Origin: JAJDIA01 sp031555145
GTDB lineage: Bacteria > Bacteroidota > Bacteroidia > Bacteroidales > Tannerellaceae
NCBI GenBank assembly: GCA_031555145.1
Contig: JAVBUR010000061.1
Span: 7,685 to 71,684 of the forward strand
Length of the DNA: 64,000 bases
Direction of reading: 5' to 3'
The position numbers were made by a program, and so were the translations under genes. Of the stretch, positions 54,685 through 62,745 are shown one piece after another (positions within the stretch are counted from its first letter, which is position 1; each line of letters begins with the position of its first letter). Under the pieces are notes generated by a model. That model was not told the origin of the DNA. It was given only the letters and a program-made list of their open reading frames with translations, and ran no database searches.

Positions 54685-54699
54685 AAAAGACAACAAAAA

Positions 54700-55722
54700 T
54701 CAGTGAAGCATCTTATAGAGAAGTTCTTTTAGCAGATCCCCTTCATCGGCCGAAGAGTTACCGACCCCTTTAGACCGGGCATCCGTATTCCGGATATCGC
54801 CAACCAAGTTGAAAACTTTCATAGCAGAAAAATTTCGCAGTCCCGTCATATAGTCTTTCGCCTGGAAGGAACCACGCAGTCCCAAAGCTTGCATGATTCC
54901 ATTTTCGGATCGGTCTTTCGAATAATAGCATATAAGCAGATTAGAAAAATAATTGAACAGAATGGGCAATGTCATCTGTATCGGATTATTTTTCGGATTT
55001 TTGGCAAAATAATGGGCAATCTGATTTGCCTTCAGTACATCCTTAGCCGCAATCGCCTTAATCAGTTCAAAACTGTTGAACTCTTTGCTTATACCGATAT
55101 TTTCTTCGATCAACTCAGGGGTAATCCGTTTCGGTCCGCCTACGGGGAGCAAAAGCGATAACTTTTCCAATTCCTTAGCCAGGCGACTCAGGTCGTTACC
55201 GAGGAAATCGGTCAACATCTGGGCGGCTTTCGGGTCAATAGTTATCGCCTGCTGCTGGAGCATTGAAGTGATAAAGCCAGCCATCCGATAATCGGGAATC
55301 TTTTTGGCATCGAAGAGGACGCCATTCGCTTCAACGGCTGAAGCCAGACTTTTTCGACGATCCAGTGCTTTATACTTGTGGTTAATTACAAGTATGGTCG
55401 ATTTCAGCGGATTCTTTACATAATTTGTCAGCAGATCTAAATCACGCACGAGTTGTGCTTCACGGACCACCACCAATTGATATTCCGACATCATCGGAAA
55501 ACGGCGGGCGGCATTGACAATCTTCGCCCCATCAGTATCGGCGCCATAAAGAATAACCTGGTTGAAGTCGCGTTCAGAATCATCCACCACCTGCTTAATC
55601 AGCAGATCCGTGATCTGATCCATAAAGAAAGGCTCATCGCCCATCAATACATAAACCGGACTGAACTTGCGCGCCTGAATATCGCGACAGATTTCTTCGA
55701 AGGTATATTCTTTTTTCGCCAT
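54700..55722 (-). CDS. holA: DNA polymerase III delta subunit
   Basis: 340 residues, normal HolA length. The N-terminal YVLMGDEPFFMDQITDLLI block is the delta-subunit signature (clamp-opening wedge region). FPMMSEYQLVVVREAQ and LTDFLGNDLSRLAKELEKL follow, then the C-terminal collar helices. It opens the beta sliding clamp within the clamp loader. It follows amn by 11 nt on the same strand, so the two are likely co-transcribed. Confidence 0.94.
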   Translation of the reverse strand: MAKKEYTFEEICRDIQARKFSPVYVLMGDEPFFMDQITDLLIKQVVDDSERDFNQVILYGADTDGAKIVNAARRFPMMSEYQLVVVREAQLVRDLDLLTNYVKNPLKSTILVINHKYKALDRRKSLASAVEANGVLFDAKKIPDYRMAGFITSMLQQQAITIDPKAAQMLTDFLGNDLSRLAKELEKLSLLLPVGGPKRITPELIEENIGISKEFNSFELIKAIAAKDVLKANQIAHYFAKNPKNNPIQMTLPILFNYFSNLLICYYSKDRSENGIMQALGLRGSFQAKDYMTGLRNFSAMKVFNLVGDIRNTDARSKGVGNSSADEGDLLKELLYKMLH

Positions 55723-55733
55723 GGTTTATTTCG

Positions 55734-56510
55734 TTACCAGCTAAAGCGTATGTGTTGGATGGTTTTCTTCTCGTCGATCATTTGCATCAAGGCTTCTATG
55801 CCGAGCATAACATGTTCATTTACAAACTGCTGTGTCACTTTTCTGTCGCTTTCATCTGTCTTTATTCCGTCTTCTTCAAGCGGTTTGTCGGAGACCATCA
55901 ACAGAGCACCGGTCGGTATTTTGTTAGCAAAGCCGGCTGTCAGCAATGTGGCCGTTTCCATATCGATAGCTGTGGCATGCGTCTTGGCTAGATAGTCTTT
56001 GAACGCCACATCATATTCCCAGATACGCCGGTTGGTGGTATAGATCGTACCCGTCCAATAGTCGTGCCCATAGTCGCGGATCGCCGACGAAATAGCACGC
56101 AACATTGAGAACGCTGGCAGCGACGGCACTTCGGGCGGCAGGTATTCGTTCGACGTACCTTCACCCCGGATAGCAGCGATCGGCAGCACGTAATCACCCA
56201 ATGAATTAGCCTTCTTCAGTCCACCGCATTTACCGAGGAATAATACCCCCTTCGGCTTGATGGCCGACAGCAGGTCCATGATCGTTCCCGCATTTGCGCT
56301 TCCCATACCGAAGTTGATGATGGTGATATCTTGGGTCGAGGCATTCGGCATATTATTTTTCAATCCTAGGATAGGCACATTGAAGTGATCTGCAAATATT
56401 TCGACGTATTTCGAGAAGTTTGTCAGTAGTATATAACGGGTAAAATCCTCCAGTTTCCGCTCGGTATACCGGGGGAGCCAATTCTCAACGATTTCTTGTT
56501 TTGTCTTCAT
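55734..56510 (-). CDS. amn: AMP nucleosidase (short form)
   Basis: 258 residues of the nucleoside phosphorylase fold: INFGMGSANAGTIMDLL, FLGKCGGL (phosphate/ribose loop), RGEGTSNEYLPPEVPSLP, and the ATAIDMETATLLTAGF catalytic/ribose block. Matches the short Bacteroidota AMP nucleosidase that splits AMP to adenine and ribose-5-phosphate, lacking the extra N-terminal domain of the E. coli enzyme. Divergent from the HSDR_N gene across a 43-bp gap. Confidence 0.92.
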   Translation of the reverse strand: MKTKQEIVENWLPRYTERKLEDFTRYILLTNFSKYVEIFADHFNVPILGLKNNMPNASTQDITIINFGMGSANAGTIMDLLSAIKPKGVLFLGKCGGLKKANSLGDYVLPIAAIRGEGTSNEYLPPEVPSLPAFSMLRAISSAIRDYGHDYWTGTIYTTNRRIWEYDVAFKDYLAKTHATAIDMETATLLTAGFANKIPTGALLMVSDKPLEEDGIKTDESDRKVTQQFVNEHVMLGIEALMQMIDEKKTIQHIRFSW

Positions 56511-56517
56511 AAATGAC

Positions 56518-56525
56518 TACCTTTG
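56518..56525 (+). promoter_or_regulatory. -7 box for the HSDR_N gene
   Basis: TACCTTTG fits TAnnTTTG, 28 nt before ATG 56554. It lies to the left of the opposing amn -7 box, so the two promoters face one another. Confidence 0.5.
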
Positions 56526-56540
56526 AACGACAATTATATG

Positions 56541-56548
56541 CAAATATA
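56541..56548 (-). promoter_or_regulatory. -7 box for amn-holA
   Basis: Minus-strand TATATTTG fits TAnnTTTG, 30 nt before the amn ATG. Its upstream part must lie inside the HSDR_N coding sequence. Confidence 0.5.
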
Positions 56549-56553
56549 CATAA

Positions 56554-57003
56554 ATGCTCGCATTAAACCTGCCAACATTCGTTGCTAAAGTAACAACAAA
56601 AGACGGAAAACAGTTCATCTTCGATCCGCTTCGTACCCGTTATGTAGCGCTCACGCCCGAGGAATGGGTACGCCAGCACTTCGTCAACTTCCTGCTGACG
56701 GAGAAAGATTATCCGCAAAACCTGGTTGGCAATGAAGTCTCCATTCGACTGAATAACACACATAAGCGTTGTGATACAGTAGTTTACGACCGTTACCTCT
56801 CCCCGCTTGCCATTATCGAATACAAAGCACCATCGGTTGTGATCACCGCTGCAACCTTCGACCAGATCGTCCGTTACAACATGGTGCTACAAGTGAGGTA
56901 CCTTTTAGTGAGCAACGGACTCTCCCATTATTGTTGTCGTATTGATTATGAAACCCAGACGTACGCCTTCCTGAAAGACATTCCGTCGTACCCCGAATTA
57001 TAA
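56554..57003 (+). CDS. HSDR_N-type PD-(D/E)xK nuclease-fold protein, stand-alone
   Basis: 149 residues matching the N-terminal nuclease domain of type I restriction R subunits. The PD-(D/E)xK core reads RCDTVVYDRYLSPLAIIEYKAP (Asp, then Glu-x-Lys), followed by the QIVRYNMVL helix. It lacks the helicase motor, and no hsdM or hsdS is nearby. It is divergent from amn-holA. Possibly a housekeeping nuclease rather than restriction; function unknown. Confidence 0.87.
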   Translation: MLALNLPTFVAKVTTKDGKQFIFDPLRTRYVALTPEEWVRQHFVNFLLTEKDYPQNLVGNEVSIRLNNTHKRCDTVVYDRYLSPLAIIEYKAPSVVITAATFDQIVRYNMVLQVRYLLVSNGLSHYCCRIDYETQTYAFLKDIPSYPEL

Positions 57004-57071
57004 CATCAATCCCCAATGCATCGATAGTTGGCAAATTGGAGATAAAAGATTGATACATTGCGTATTAATAT

Positions 57072-58862
57072 TTATGGGATAGAGGCATCCACTGCTATCA
57101 CCAGATAGGTGAACAACGCCTGCCAGTTGATCGCTATTTCATTTGAGGCATATGAGGCTTCCACATCCGCATAACACTCGTCCGGAATATCCGACGGATA
57201 CTCGCACTTGTCCTGCTTGCCGGGATTGGAGCCGCCAATCAGGAAACCGGGCAGCGGCTCCACAATCTCATCCGTAGCCGAGAGGCGGTGATGCGGATAC
57301 ATCGGGCTCTTCGTGCCGAAACCAGTCACATAACAATACCCCGTTGCATTACGCCCGAGCACATAATCCAGATTGTGGATGGCGGCTTCGAGGTACTTTT
57401 TATCTTGTGTCAGTTTATAGGCATGGAGGAAACCCATCCCCTGGTTGGAAGCGCCATCGGAGTTACATCCCCAAAAGAAGTCCTTCGCCACACGTCCATA
57501 AGGCGCATTGTATGAGGAATTTGCATAATCCACAAGACAACTGTCAGTATAGGCAATTAGTTGTGTACGCATCTCGTCGGCTAACTCCTTGTCTTTCACT
57601 TTGTCGGCATAGCGGATCAGCGTGAGGTTACCTAGCCCATAGACTCGTCCCCAAACGGGATTCACATAAGCCGACGGTTTGAATCGCTTGAGTGTTTCGA
57701 GATAGACCTGGTCGCCGGTGGTGACATACAGTTCGGAAGCAGCCCAAAAGAATTCATCGCTGGCGTTACGGTCACCATATTCGCCGGTGGAGATATCCGG
57801 ATCATACTTCTCATTCATCACTCTTTGGCTGTATAGGACATCGGGATTGGCCATCGCCCATCTGAAAGCATCCTTGGCCGCTTGCAGCATATTTTTGGAT
57901 ACACCCGGGAAGTTTGCGTAATAATTGGCATAGATGCGGGAAGCCTGTGCCATGGTAGCAGCAAAATCCAATGTGGCAGTCACCGACTTCGCCACCACAT
58001 AGCGTTGTTGCTTACATTCGGTAGGTTTGATAAACGCCTCGAACTTCGGGGTAGTTAGCTTATGATACACACCGCCATCCTCCGGATCCTGCATTGTCAG
58101 CATCCATGAAAGATTCCAGTAGGCTTCGTTCAACAGGTCGGGAACACCATTTCCTGTCTCAGGGATATGCGTGGAAAAATGCTTCACATACCCAGGATAG
58201 TCTTCATATAATGAAAGTAATACGCTCACCGTAAAACCTGAATTTACAATGTATTTATTATAATCTCCGGCATCATACCAGCCCTTGGGCGAAGATATAG
58301 TCTTACCTTCCGGACGATCGGCGGATGCAGCCGAAGGATGGATCTTCACATACTCGTCCGAGTGTCCGGCGGGACGATTCCACTTACCAGCATACTTTTC
58401 CTCGATCGGCATCCCCATCCGCTGGTAATAAAAGGCCTTCAGTGCGGCTGTTGCCACATCGCGCATGGCATGTTCGCGAATATGGAAAGGAGCCGATTTA
58501 CCGATACCCGGTACTTCTAGTACATATTCCCCGGGATTCGTTAACTCACTAAAAGACAAAACAGTAGTCGGTTTGCCGGAGATAGCTGACGAACGAGCTT
58601 CCGACAATTGACCTGTCCACACAACCTTACCCGAAGTAAGGTCGCGGACACTAAATGTACCCACCGTCGTGGGTTCGCCCATAACGACTGCCGTTTTTAC
58701 TTCCGAAGGATAAAACCCCAGTTGATTGAACCTGATTTGGTCGGTTTGTTCCAAACGTTGCCCACAGGATGTAGCAATCATTCCTGCACAAATAGCAACT
58801 CCCGCAACCAGCCAGCCCATACGTTCTATTGGCCAGCCAAAATTAAAGCGCGTTTTACTCAT
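57072..58862 (-). CDS. GH9 glycoside hydrolase lipoprotein
   Basis: 596 residues. Lipoprotein-like signal with Cys in IATSCGQ (near residue 33), then a CelD_N Ig-like domain (about 40-125: IRFNQLGFYPSEVKTAVV) and the GH9 (alpha/alpha)6 catalytic domain. Catalytic Asp pair in GWYDAGDYNKY, PMYPHHRLS block and the acid Glu in YASNEIAINW near the C terminus are intact. Predicted endo- or exo-beta-glucanase at the cell surface or in the periplasm. No SusC/D pair or other CAZyme is adjacent, so it looks like an isolated enzyme. Confidence 0.93.
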   Translation of the reverse strand: MSKTRFNFGWPIERMGWLVAGVAICAGMIATSCGQRLEQTDQIRFNQLGFYPSEVKTAVVMGEPTTVGTFSVRDLTSGKVVWTGQLSEARSSAISGKPTTVLSFSELTNPGEYVLEVPGIGKSAPFHIREHAMRDVATAALKAFYYQRMGMPIEEKYAGKWNRPAGHSDEYVKIHPSAASADRPEGKTISSPKGWYDAGDYNKYIVNSGFTVSVLLSLYEDYPGYVKHFSTHIPETGNGVPDLLNEAYWNLSWMLTMQDPEDGGVYHKLTTPKFEAFIKPTECKQQRYVVAKSVTATLDFAATMAQASRIYANYYANFPGVSKNMLQAAKDAFRWAMANPDVLYSQRVMNEKYDPDISTGEYGDRNASDEFFWAASELYVTTGDQVYLETLKRFKPSAYVNPVWGRVYGLGNLTLIRYADKVKDKELADEMRTQLIAYTDSCLVDYANSSYNAPYGRVAKDFFWGCNSDGASNQGMGFLHAYKLTQDKKYLEAAIHNLDYVLGRNATGYCYVTGFGTKSPMYPHHRLSATDEIVEPLPGFLIGGSNPGKQDKCEYPSDIPDECYADVEASYASNEIAINWQALFTYLVIAVDASIP

Positions 58863-58942
58863 GACATGATGTGGTTCTATATCATGACAAAAATAGCAAT
58901 AACTTTGAATCAGGTCAAGTAAAAACAGGAAGGATTACATAC

Positions 58943-59155
58943 TTAATACTTGAAATCAGTATTATACTTATCTACCGCCTGCAATGGATATTTTTTGGCA
59001 TAAAAGACAGTTGTATCCGCTTTACGTATTGTGTCTGAGGTGTTTGAATGAAGGACGTTTACGCTTTTCTTCACTACACTCTTTGCTTTATCATCATCAA
59101 CAAACATCGAATAACATAAAAGCACAGCAAAAAATGAGATAATTAAAGGTTTCAT
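58943..59155 (-). CDS. Small secreted protein, unknown
   Basis: 70 residues: a signal-like MKPLIISFFAVLLCYSMFV, then a Lys/Asp/Ser-rich tail with SVVKKSVNVLHSNTSDTIRKADTT and a final YPLQAVDKYNTDFKY. No family recognised. It sits alone between the GH9 gene and the NQR operon. Its codons look ordinary for the region. Real gene likely but unproved. Confidence 0.5.
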   Translation of the reverse strand: MKPLIISFFAVLLCYSMFVDDDKAKSVVKKSVNVLHSNTSDTIRKADTTVFYAKKYPLQAVDKYNTDFKY

Positions 59156-59469
59156 AAGCTCGGTTTAATTTTGACAATATACTGGAAAGATGAAAACGCC
59201 CGCCGGAATGCTGCATAGGTACCGTAAATTATATGTTTTTTAACAGTGTTTCACATCATAACACCCATAGTAGGCTTTGACATCCGCATAATTAAACGCA
59301 AAAGGACCCGCTGTAGTATATACGCTTTCTATATTTTACGAAAAAATTCAAGTTCAAGCAATGTACAAGGCGAGGAACGTAACATACAGGGAAACAAATT
59401 TCAGCAAACAAAGGAAAAGGGTGGCTCCTTTTGAGAACCACCCTTCCTTCTATATACTTAGGTTTGTAA
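59156..59469. other. 314-bp spacer between the small secreted protein and nqrF
   Basis: AT-rich. The only clear element is the nqrF-side terminator hairpin at 59417-59445. No ORF with support on either strand. Confidence 0.6.
59417..59445 (-). terminator. Terminator of the nqr operon
   Basis: Arms AAGGGTGG and CCACCCTT around a 13-nt loop, 24 nt beyond the nqrF stop, with a T-rich tail on the minus strand. Confidence 0.75.
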
Positions 59470-60732
59470 TTACGCACCAAAGTCGTCAAAATGTAACATT
59501 TCGCGGGGTACGCCGAGACTGTCGAGCATACCTTCCACGGCTTTCGCCATCGGGCCGGGACCACACATGTAGTATTCGATATCTTCCGGAGCATCGTGAT
59601 CTTTGAGATAATGTTCGTAGATCACGTTGTGGATGAATCCTACATAGCCTGTCCAGTTGTCTTCCGGACGCGGTTCGGAGAGGGCGATATTGAACGTGAA
59701 GTTCGGGAATTCCTTTTCGATGGCACGGAAGTCTTCTTCGTAGAAGATTTCGTTCTTCGAACGGGCACCATACCAGTAGGTGATCTTGCGATCGCTTTCT
59801 TTCACCGTATTGAAGAGGTGTAACAGGTGCGAACGCAGTGGAGCCATACCGGCACCACCACCAATATAAAGCATTTCACGTTTGGTATCCTGGATGAAGA
59901 AGTCGCCATAAGGACCAGACATCATTACCTTGTCGCCCGGTTTGAGGTTGAAGATATATGATGAACCGAGACCCGGCTTGATACCAGCTTTCCAACCGCC
60001 TGTAGCGCGATCGAAAGGCGGGGTAGCGATACGTACGTTCAGGGTGATAATGTTTCCTTCGGCAGGATAGTTGGCCATAGAGTATGCACGAACGGTCGGT
60101 TCGTCGTTCTTGCAAGCCAGATCCCACATCTTGAACTTATCCCACTCGGCACGGAAACGGTCTTCGACAGCAAATTCAGTGAATTTGAGATCAAATTTCG
60201 GAATGTTGATCTGCGAATAGCTACCTGGCTTGAAGTCCATCTTCTCGCCTTCGGGCAGACGCACGGTGAATTCCTTGATGAAGGAAGCCACGGTCTTGTT
60301 TGAAACCACGGTACACTCCCACTCTTTCACGCCGAATACTTCTTCGGGCACGATCACCTCCATATCTTCCTTCACCTTCGTCTGGCAACCCAGACGCCAG
60401 TTGTCTTTGATCTGCTTGCGGGAGAAGAATCCTACTTCAGTGGGCAGGATATTCCCGCCACCTTCAGGGATCTGGCAACGGCACTGGCCGCAGCTACCAC
60501 CTCCACCACAGGCTGAAGAAAGGAAGATGCCCTGGCTCTGGAGCGTACCGAGTACGGTTCCGCCCATCGGCACTTCGAATTCCTTTTCGCCGTTTACCGT
60601 CATTTTAATATTACCCGAAGGGATCAATTTGGCTTTTGCCACCAACAGGGCAACAACCAGAATCAGCGTTATCAAGAGAAAGATAACAGCTCCGGCTATC
60701 ATTGTAAGTTGACCTGACATTAATATAATCAT
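59470..60732 (-). CDS. nqrF: Na+-translocating NADH:quinone reductase subunit F
   Basis: 420 residues. One N-terminal helix (near 10-30), a plant-type 2Fe-2S domain (SSACGGGGSCGQCRC and a later LGCQTK), FAD domain with VRAYSMANYPAEG, and NAD domain with LYIGGGAGMAPLRSHL and EYYMCGPGPMAKAV. It accepts hydride from NADH and passes electrons into the complex. Last gene of the nqr operon, ended by a terminator. Confidence 0.97.
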   Translation of the reverse strand: MIILMSGQLTMIAGAVIFLLITLILVVALLVAKAKLIPSGNIKMTVNGEKEFEVPMGGTVLGTLQSQGIFLSSACGGGGSCGQCRCQIPEGGGNILPTEVGFFSRKQIKDNWRLGCQTKVKEDMEVIVPEEVFGVKEWECTVVSNKTVASFIKEFTVRLPEGEKMDFKPGSYSQINIPKFDLKFTEFAVEDRFRAEWDKFKMWDLACKNDEPTVRAYSMANYPAEGNIITLNVRIATPPFDRATGGWKAGIKPGLGSSYIFNLKPGDKVMMSGPYGDFFIQDTKREMLYIGGGAGMAPLRSHLLHLFNTVKESDRKITYWYGARSKNEIFYEEDFRAIEKEFPNFTFNIALSEPRPEDNWTGYVGFIHNVIYEHYLKDHDAPEDIEYYMCGPGPMAKAVEGMLDSLGVPREMLHFDDFGA

Positions 60733-60761
60733 CTCTCTATTATTTGTTTACGCGTTAATAC

Positions 60762-61379
60762 TTAGATTTTTAATCCGGAGAAGCACATGAAGCCAATTCC
60801 CATCAAACCAGTGATGATGAATGTGATACCCAACCCTTTCAGCGGTTTGGGAATATCCGAATAAGCCAGTTTCTCACGGATAGCAGCCATACCTACGATA
60901 GCGAGCAACCAGCCGATACCGGAACCAAGTCCGTAAACAGTGGCTACGCCTACGTTGGAGAAGGCTTTCTGCTGCATAAACAAAGATCCCCCAAGGATGG
61001 CACAGTTTACAGCGATCAGCGGCAAAAAGATCCCCAGGGAAGCATAGAGGGCCGGTGCGAACTTTTCAACCACCATTTCCACCAACTGTGTGAAGGACGC
61101 GATGATGGCGATAAAGATCAACAGGGCAAGGAAGCTCAGGTTTACTTCCGCAAATTGCGGGCCGAGCCAGGTGAGCGCTCCTTCTTTCAATACATAGTTT
61201 TCGAGCATATAGTTGATCGGCAACGTACATACGAGGATGAACGTTACGGCGATACCCAGACCTAATGCGGTCTTCACATTCTTGGAAACAGCCAGGAAAG
61301 AACACATACCGAGATAGTATGCGAAAATCATGTTGTCAACAAAAATCGAGCGTACGAATGTGCTTAATAATTCTTCCAT
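60762..61379 (-). CDS. nqrE: NQR subunit E
   Basis: 205 residues, six helices. The VDNMIFAYYLGMCSFLAVSKN and VNCAILGGSLFMQQK segments are the inverted-topology pair that NqrE shares with NqrD and RnfA/E. The Cys residues in these (GMCSF, VNCAI) are positioned to bind the Fe centre between NqrD and NqrE. Confidence 0.96.
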   Translation of the reverse strand: MEELLSTFVRSIFVDNMIFAYYLGMCSFLAVSKNVKTALGLGIAVTFILVCTLPINYMLENYVLKEGALTWLGPQFAEVNLSFLALLIFIAIIASFTQLVEMVVEKFAPALYASLGIFLPLIAVNCAILGGSLFMQQKAFSNVGVATVYGLGSGIGWLLAIVGMAAIREKLAYSDIPKPLKGLGITFIITGLMGIGFMCFSGLKI

Positions 61380-61407
61380 TTTTCTTCGTTACTTTGTTGA
61401 TTCGACA

Positions 61408-62037
61408 TTACTTTTCCTGTAAATCCTTATTCCTTGAACGGTGTACCCAGATAATGGCGGCTACAACGATCAATGCCATAGGCGGCAGGATCATCAAACC
61501 GTTGTTCACATATCCGAAGTCATAAACTGCCTGCGGAATCACTTGAATACCCAACAGCGTGCCCGATCCGAGCAGTTCGCGGAAGAAACCGACGATCACC
61601 AGGATAATACCATATCCCAGTCCGTTGCCGATCCCATCGAGGAATGATTCCCACGGCCCGTTACCCAACGCAAACGCTTCGAGACGTCCCATCAGGATAC
61701 AGTTTGTAATGATCAACCCGACGAATACGGAAAGCTGCTTGTTCACATCGTATGCAAACGCTTTCAAGACCTCACTTACAATCGTTACCAACGCTGCTAC
61801 TACCACCAACTGTACGATAATACGGATACGGTTCGGAATAGTATTGCGTAATAACGAAATAATGACATTGGCAAAAGCCACAACGGCTGTTACCGACAGA
61901 CCCATCACGATGGAGGGTTCCAGTTTGGATGTTACGGCCAGTGCCGAACAAATACCGAGCATCTGTATGATCACCGGATTGTTCTTGCTCAACGGCCCAA
62001 CCAATATCTCTTTATTTTTTGCTGATAATAATCCCAT
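61408..62037 (-). CDS. nqrD: NQR subunit D
   Basis: 209 residues, six helices, paralogous to NqrE. LSKNNPVIIQMLGICSALAVTSKLEPS and LIITNCILMGRLEAFAL hold the two membrane Cys (GICSA, TNCIL) expected for the shared Fe site. Placed between nqrC (4 nt upstream) and nqrE (28 nt downstream). Confidence 0.96.
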   Translation of the reverse strand: MGLLSAKNKEILVGPLSKNNPVIIQMLGICSALAVTSKLEPSIVMGLSVTAVVAFANVIISLLRNTIPNRIRIIVQLVVVAALVTIVSEVLKAFAYDVNKQLSVFVGLIITNCILMGRLEAFALGNGPWESFLDGIGNGLGYGIILVIVGFFRELLGSGTLLGIQVIPQAVYDFGYVNNGLMILPPMALIVVAAIIWVHRSRNKDLQEK

Positions 62038-62041
62038 GTTC

Positions 62042-62725
62042 TTACTGATTTTGAGCGGTTAAAAACTGAACATATCCATGCAGACTGCTGTAAATCATCT
62101 GGTCTACACCGTTACTGGTGATCGTGCCGCCTGAGATACCGTCCACATAGTCCTGTCCGATAGCACTCTTACCCGGTTTCACGACCGCAATGGATTTGAA
62201 TTCATTGTTCATGAATATCTTCTTACCCACAAATTGATGACTGAATGCCGACGTTACGATTTCTGCACCCAACCCCGGTGTTTCACCCTGATGGCTGAAG
62301 TCGGCACCGTATACGGTATTCTTATCGTCGTTCACAGATATATATCCCCACAGCGGGCCCCAGAGACCGGCGCCGCGCATAGCCATGATATATTTGGTCT
62401 GACCATCTACTGTTGCGACAAACACCGGATATTGTTTCTGTGCAAACGATTTGACAACATCAGCAGCAAAGGCATCGCCTTCCACCTTCTGACCTTTATC
62501 ATCCACAAGGAAAGCATCTTTGATCAATTCACTATATTTCCCTTCTGCTTCATCCGGAGTTACATTCACATTGATCGAACGGAGGATCTGCTGGCGTTTG
62601 TCGTTCTCCTCGTTCTTCTTCTGAAAGCTCCGCAAAGACTCTGAAGTAAATGCCAGTACTACCGCCACCAGTACAACCATGACTGAGGCGTAGACTACGG
62701 TATATACGTTACTATCTCTATTCAT
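62042..62725 (-). CDS. nqrC: NQR subunit C with covalent FMN site
   Basis: 227 residues. One N-terminal helix (VVYASVMVVLVAVVLAFTS) and a periplasmic FMN-binding domain with flavinylation motif VDGISGGTITSNGVDQ; the Thr is the predicted covalent FMN attachment site. Modification needs an ApbE flavin transferase, which is not encoded in the window. Confidence 0.96.
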   Translation of the reverse strand: MNRDSNVYTVVYASVMVVLVAVVLAFTSESLRSFQKKNEENDKRQQILRSINVNVTPDEAEGKYSELIKDAFLVDDKGQKVEGDAFAADVVKSFAQKQYPVFVATVDGQTKYIMAMRGAGLWGPLWGYISVNDDKNTVYGADFSHQGETPGLGAEIVTSAFSHQFVGKKIFMNNEFKSIAVVKPGKSAIGQDYVDGISGGTITSNGVDQMIYSSLHGYVQFLTAQNQ

Positions 62726-62745
62726 AATTCTTACTATTTATAAAG

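Larger units (their letters stand above)
53862..54699. other. 838-bp gene-free, AT-rich, palindrome-rich region
   Basis: No ORF in it can be supported. It is strongly AT-rich compared with its neighbours. It holds seven or more GTTTAC/GTAAAC hexamers clustered at both ends (53908-54037 and 54391-54473), including GTTTAC-TATG-GTAAAC at 54406-54421. Also present: a 17-bp palindrome TATGTATA-C-TATACATA at 54344-54360, a stem-loop of 11-bp arms at 54074-54104, a small hairpin at 54499-54519 and the holA terminator at its right end. A regulatory region, an ncRNA or the scar of a lost element are all possible. Confidence 0.7.

Noticed and set aside
56554..57003. Type I restriction-modification locus
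   Set aside because: Only the HSDR_N domain is present; no hsdM, hsdS or helicase domain in the flanking sequence.
59246..59434. 62-codon plus-strand frame before nqrF
   Set aside because: Lys/Arg/Ser-rich with no signal or family, runs into the nqr terminator; likely chance in AT-rich DNA.
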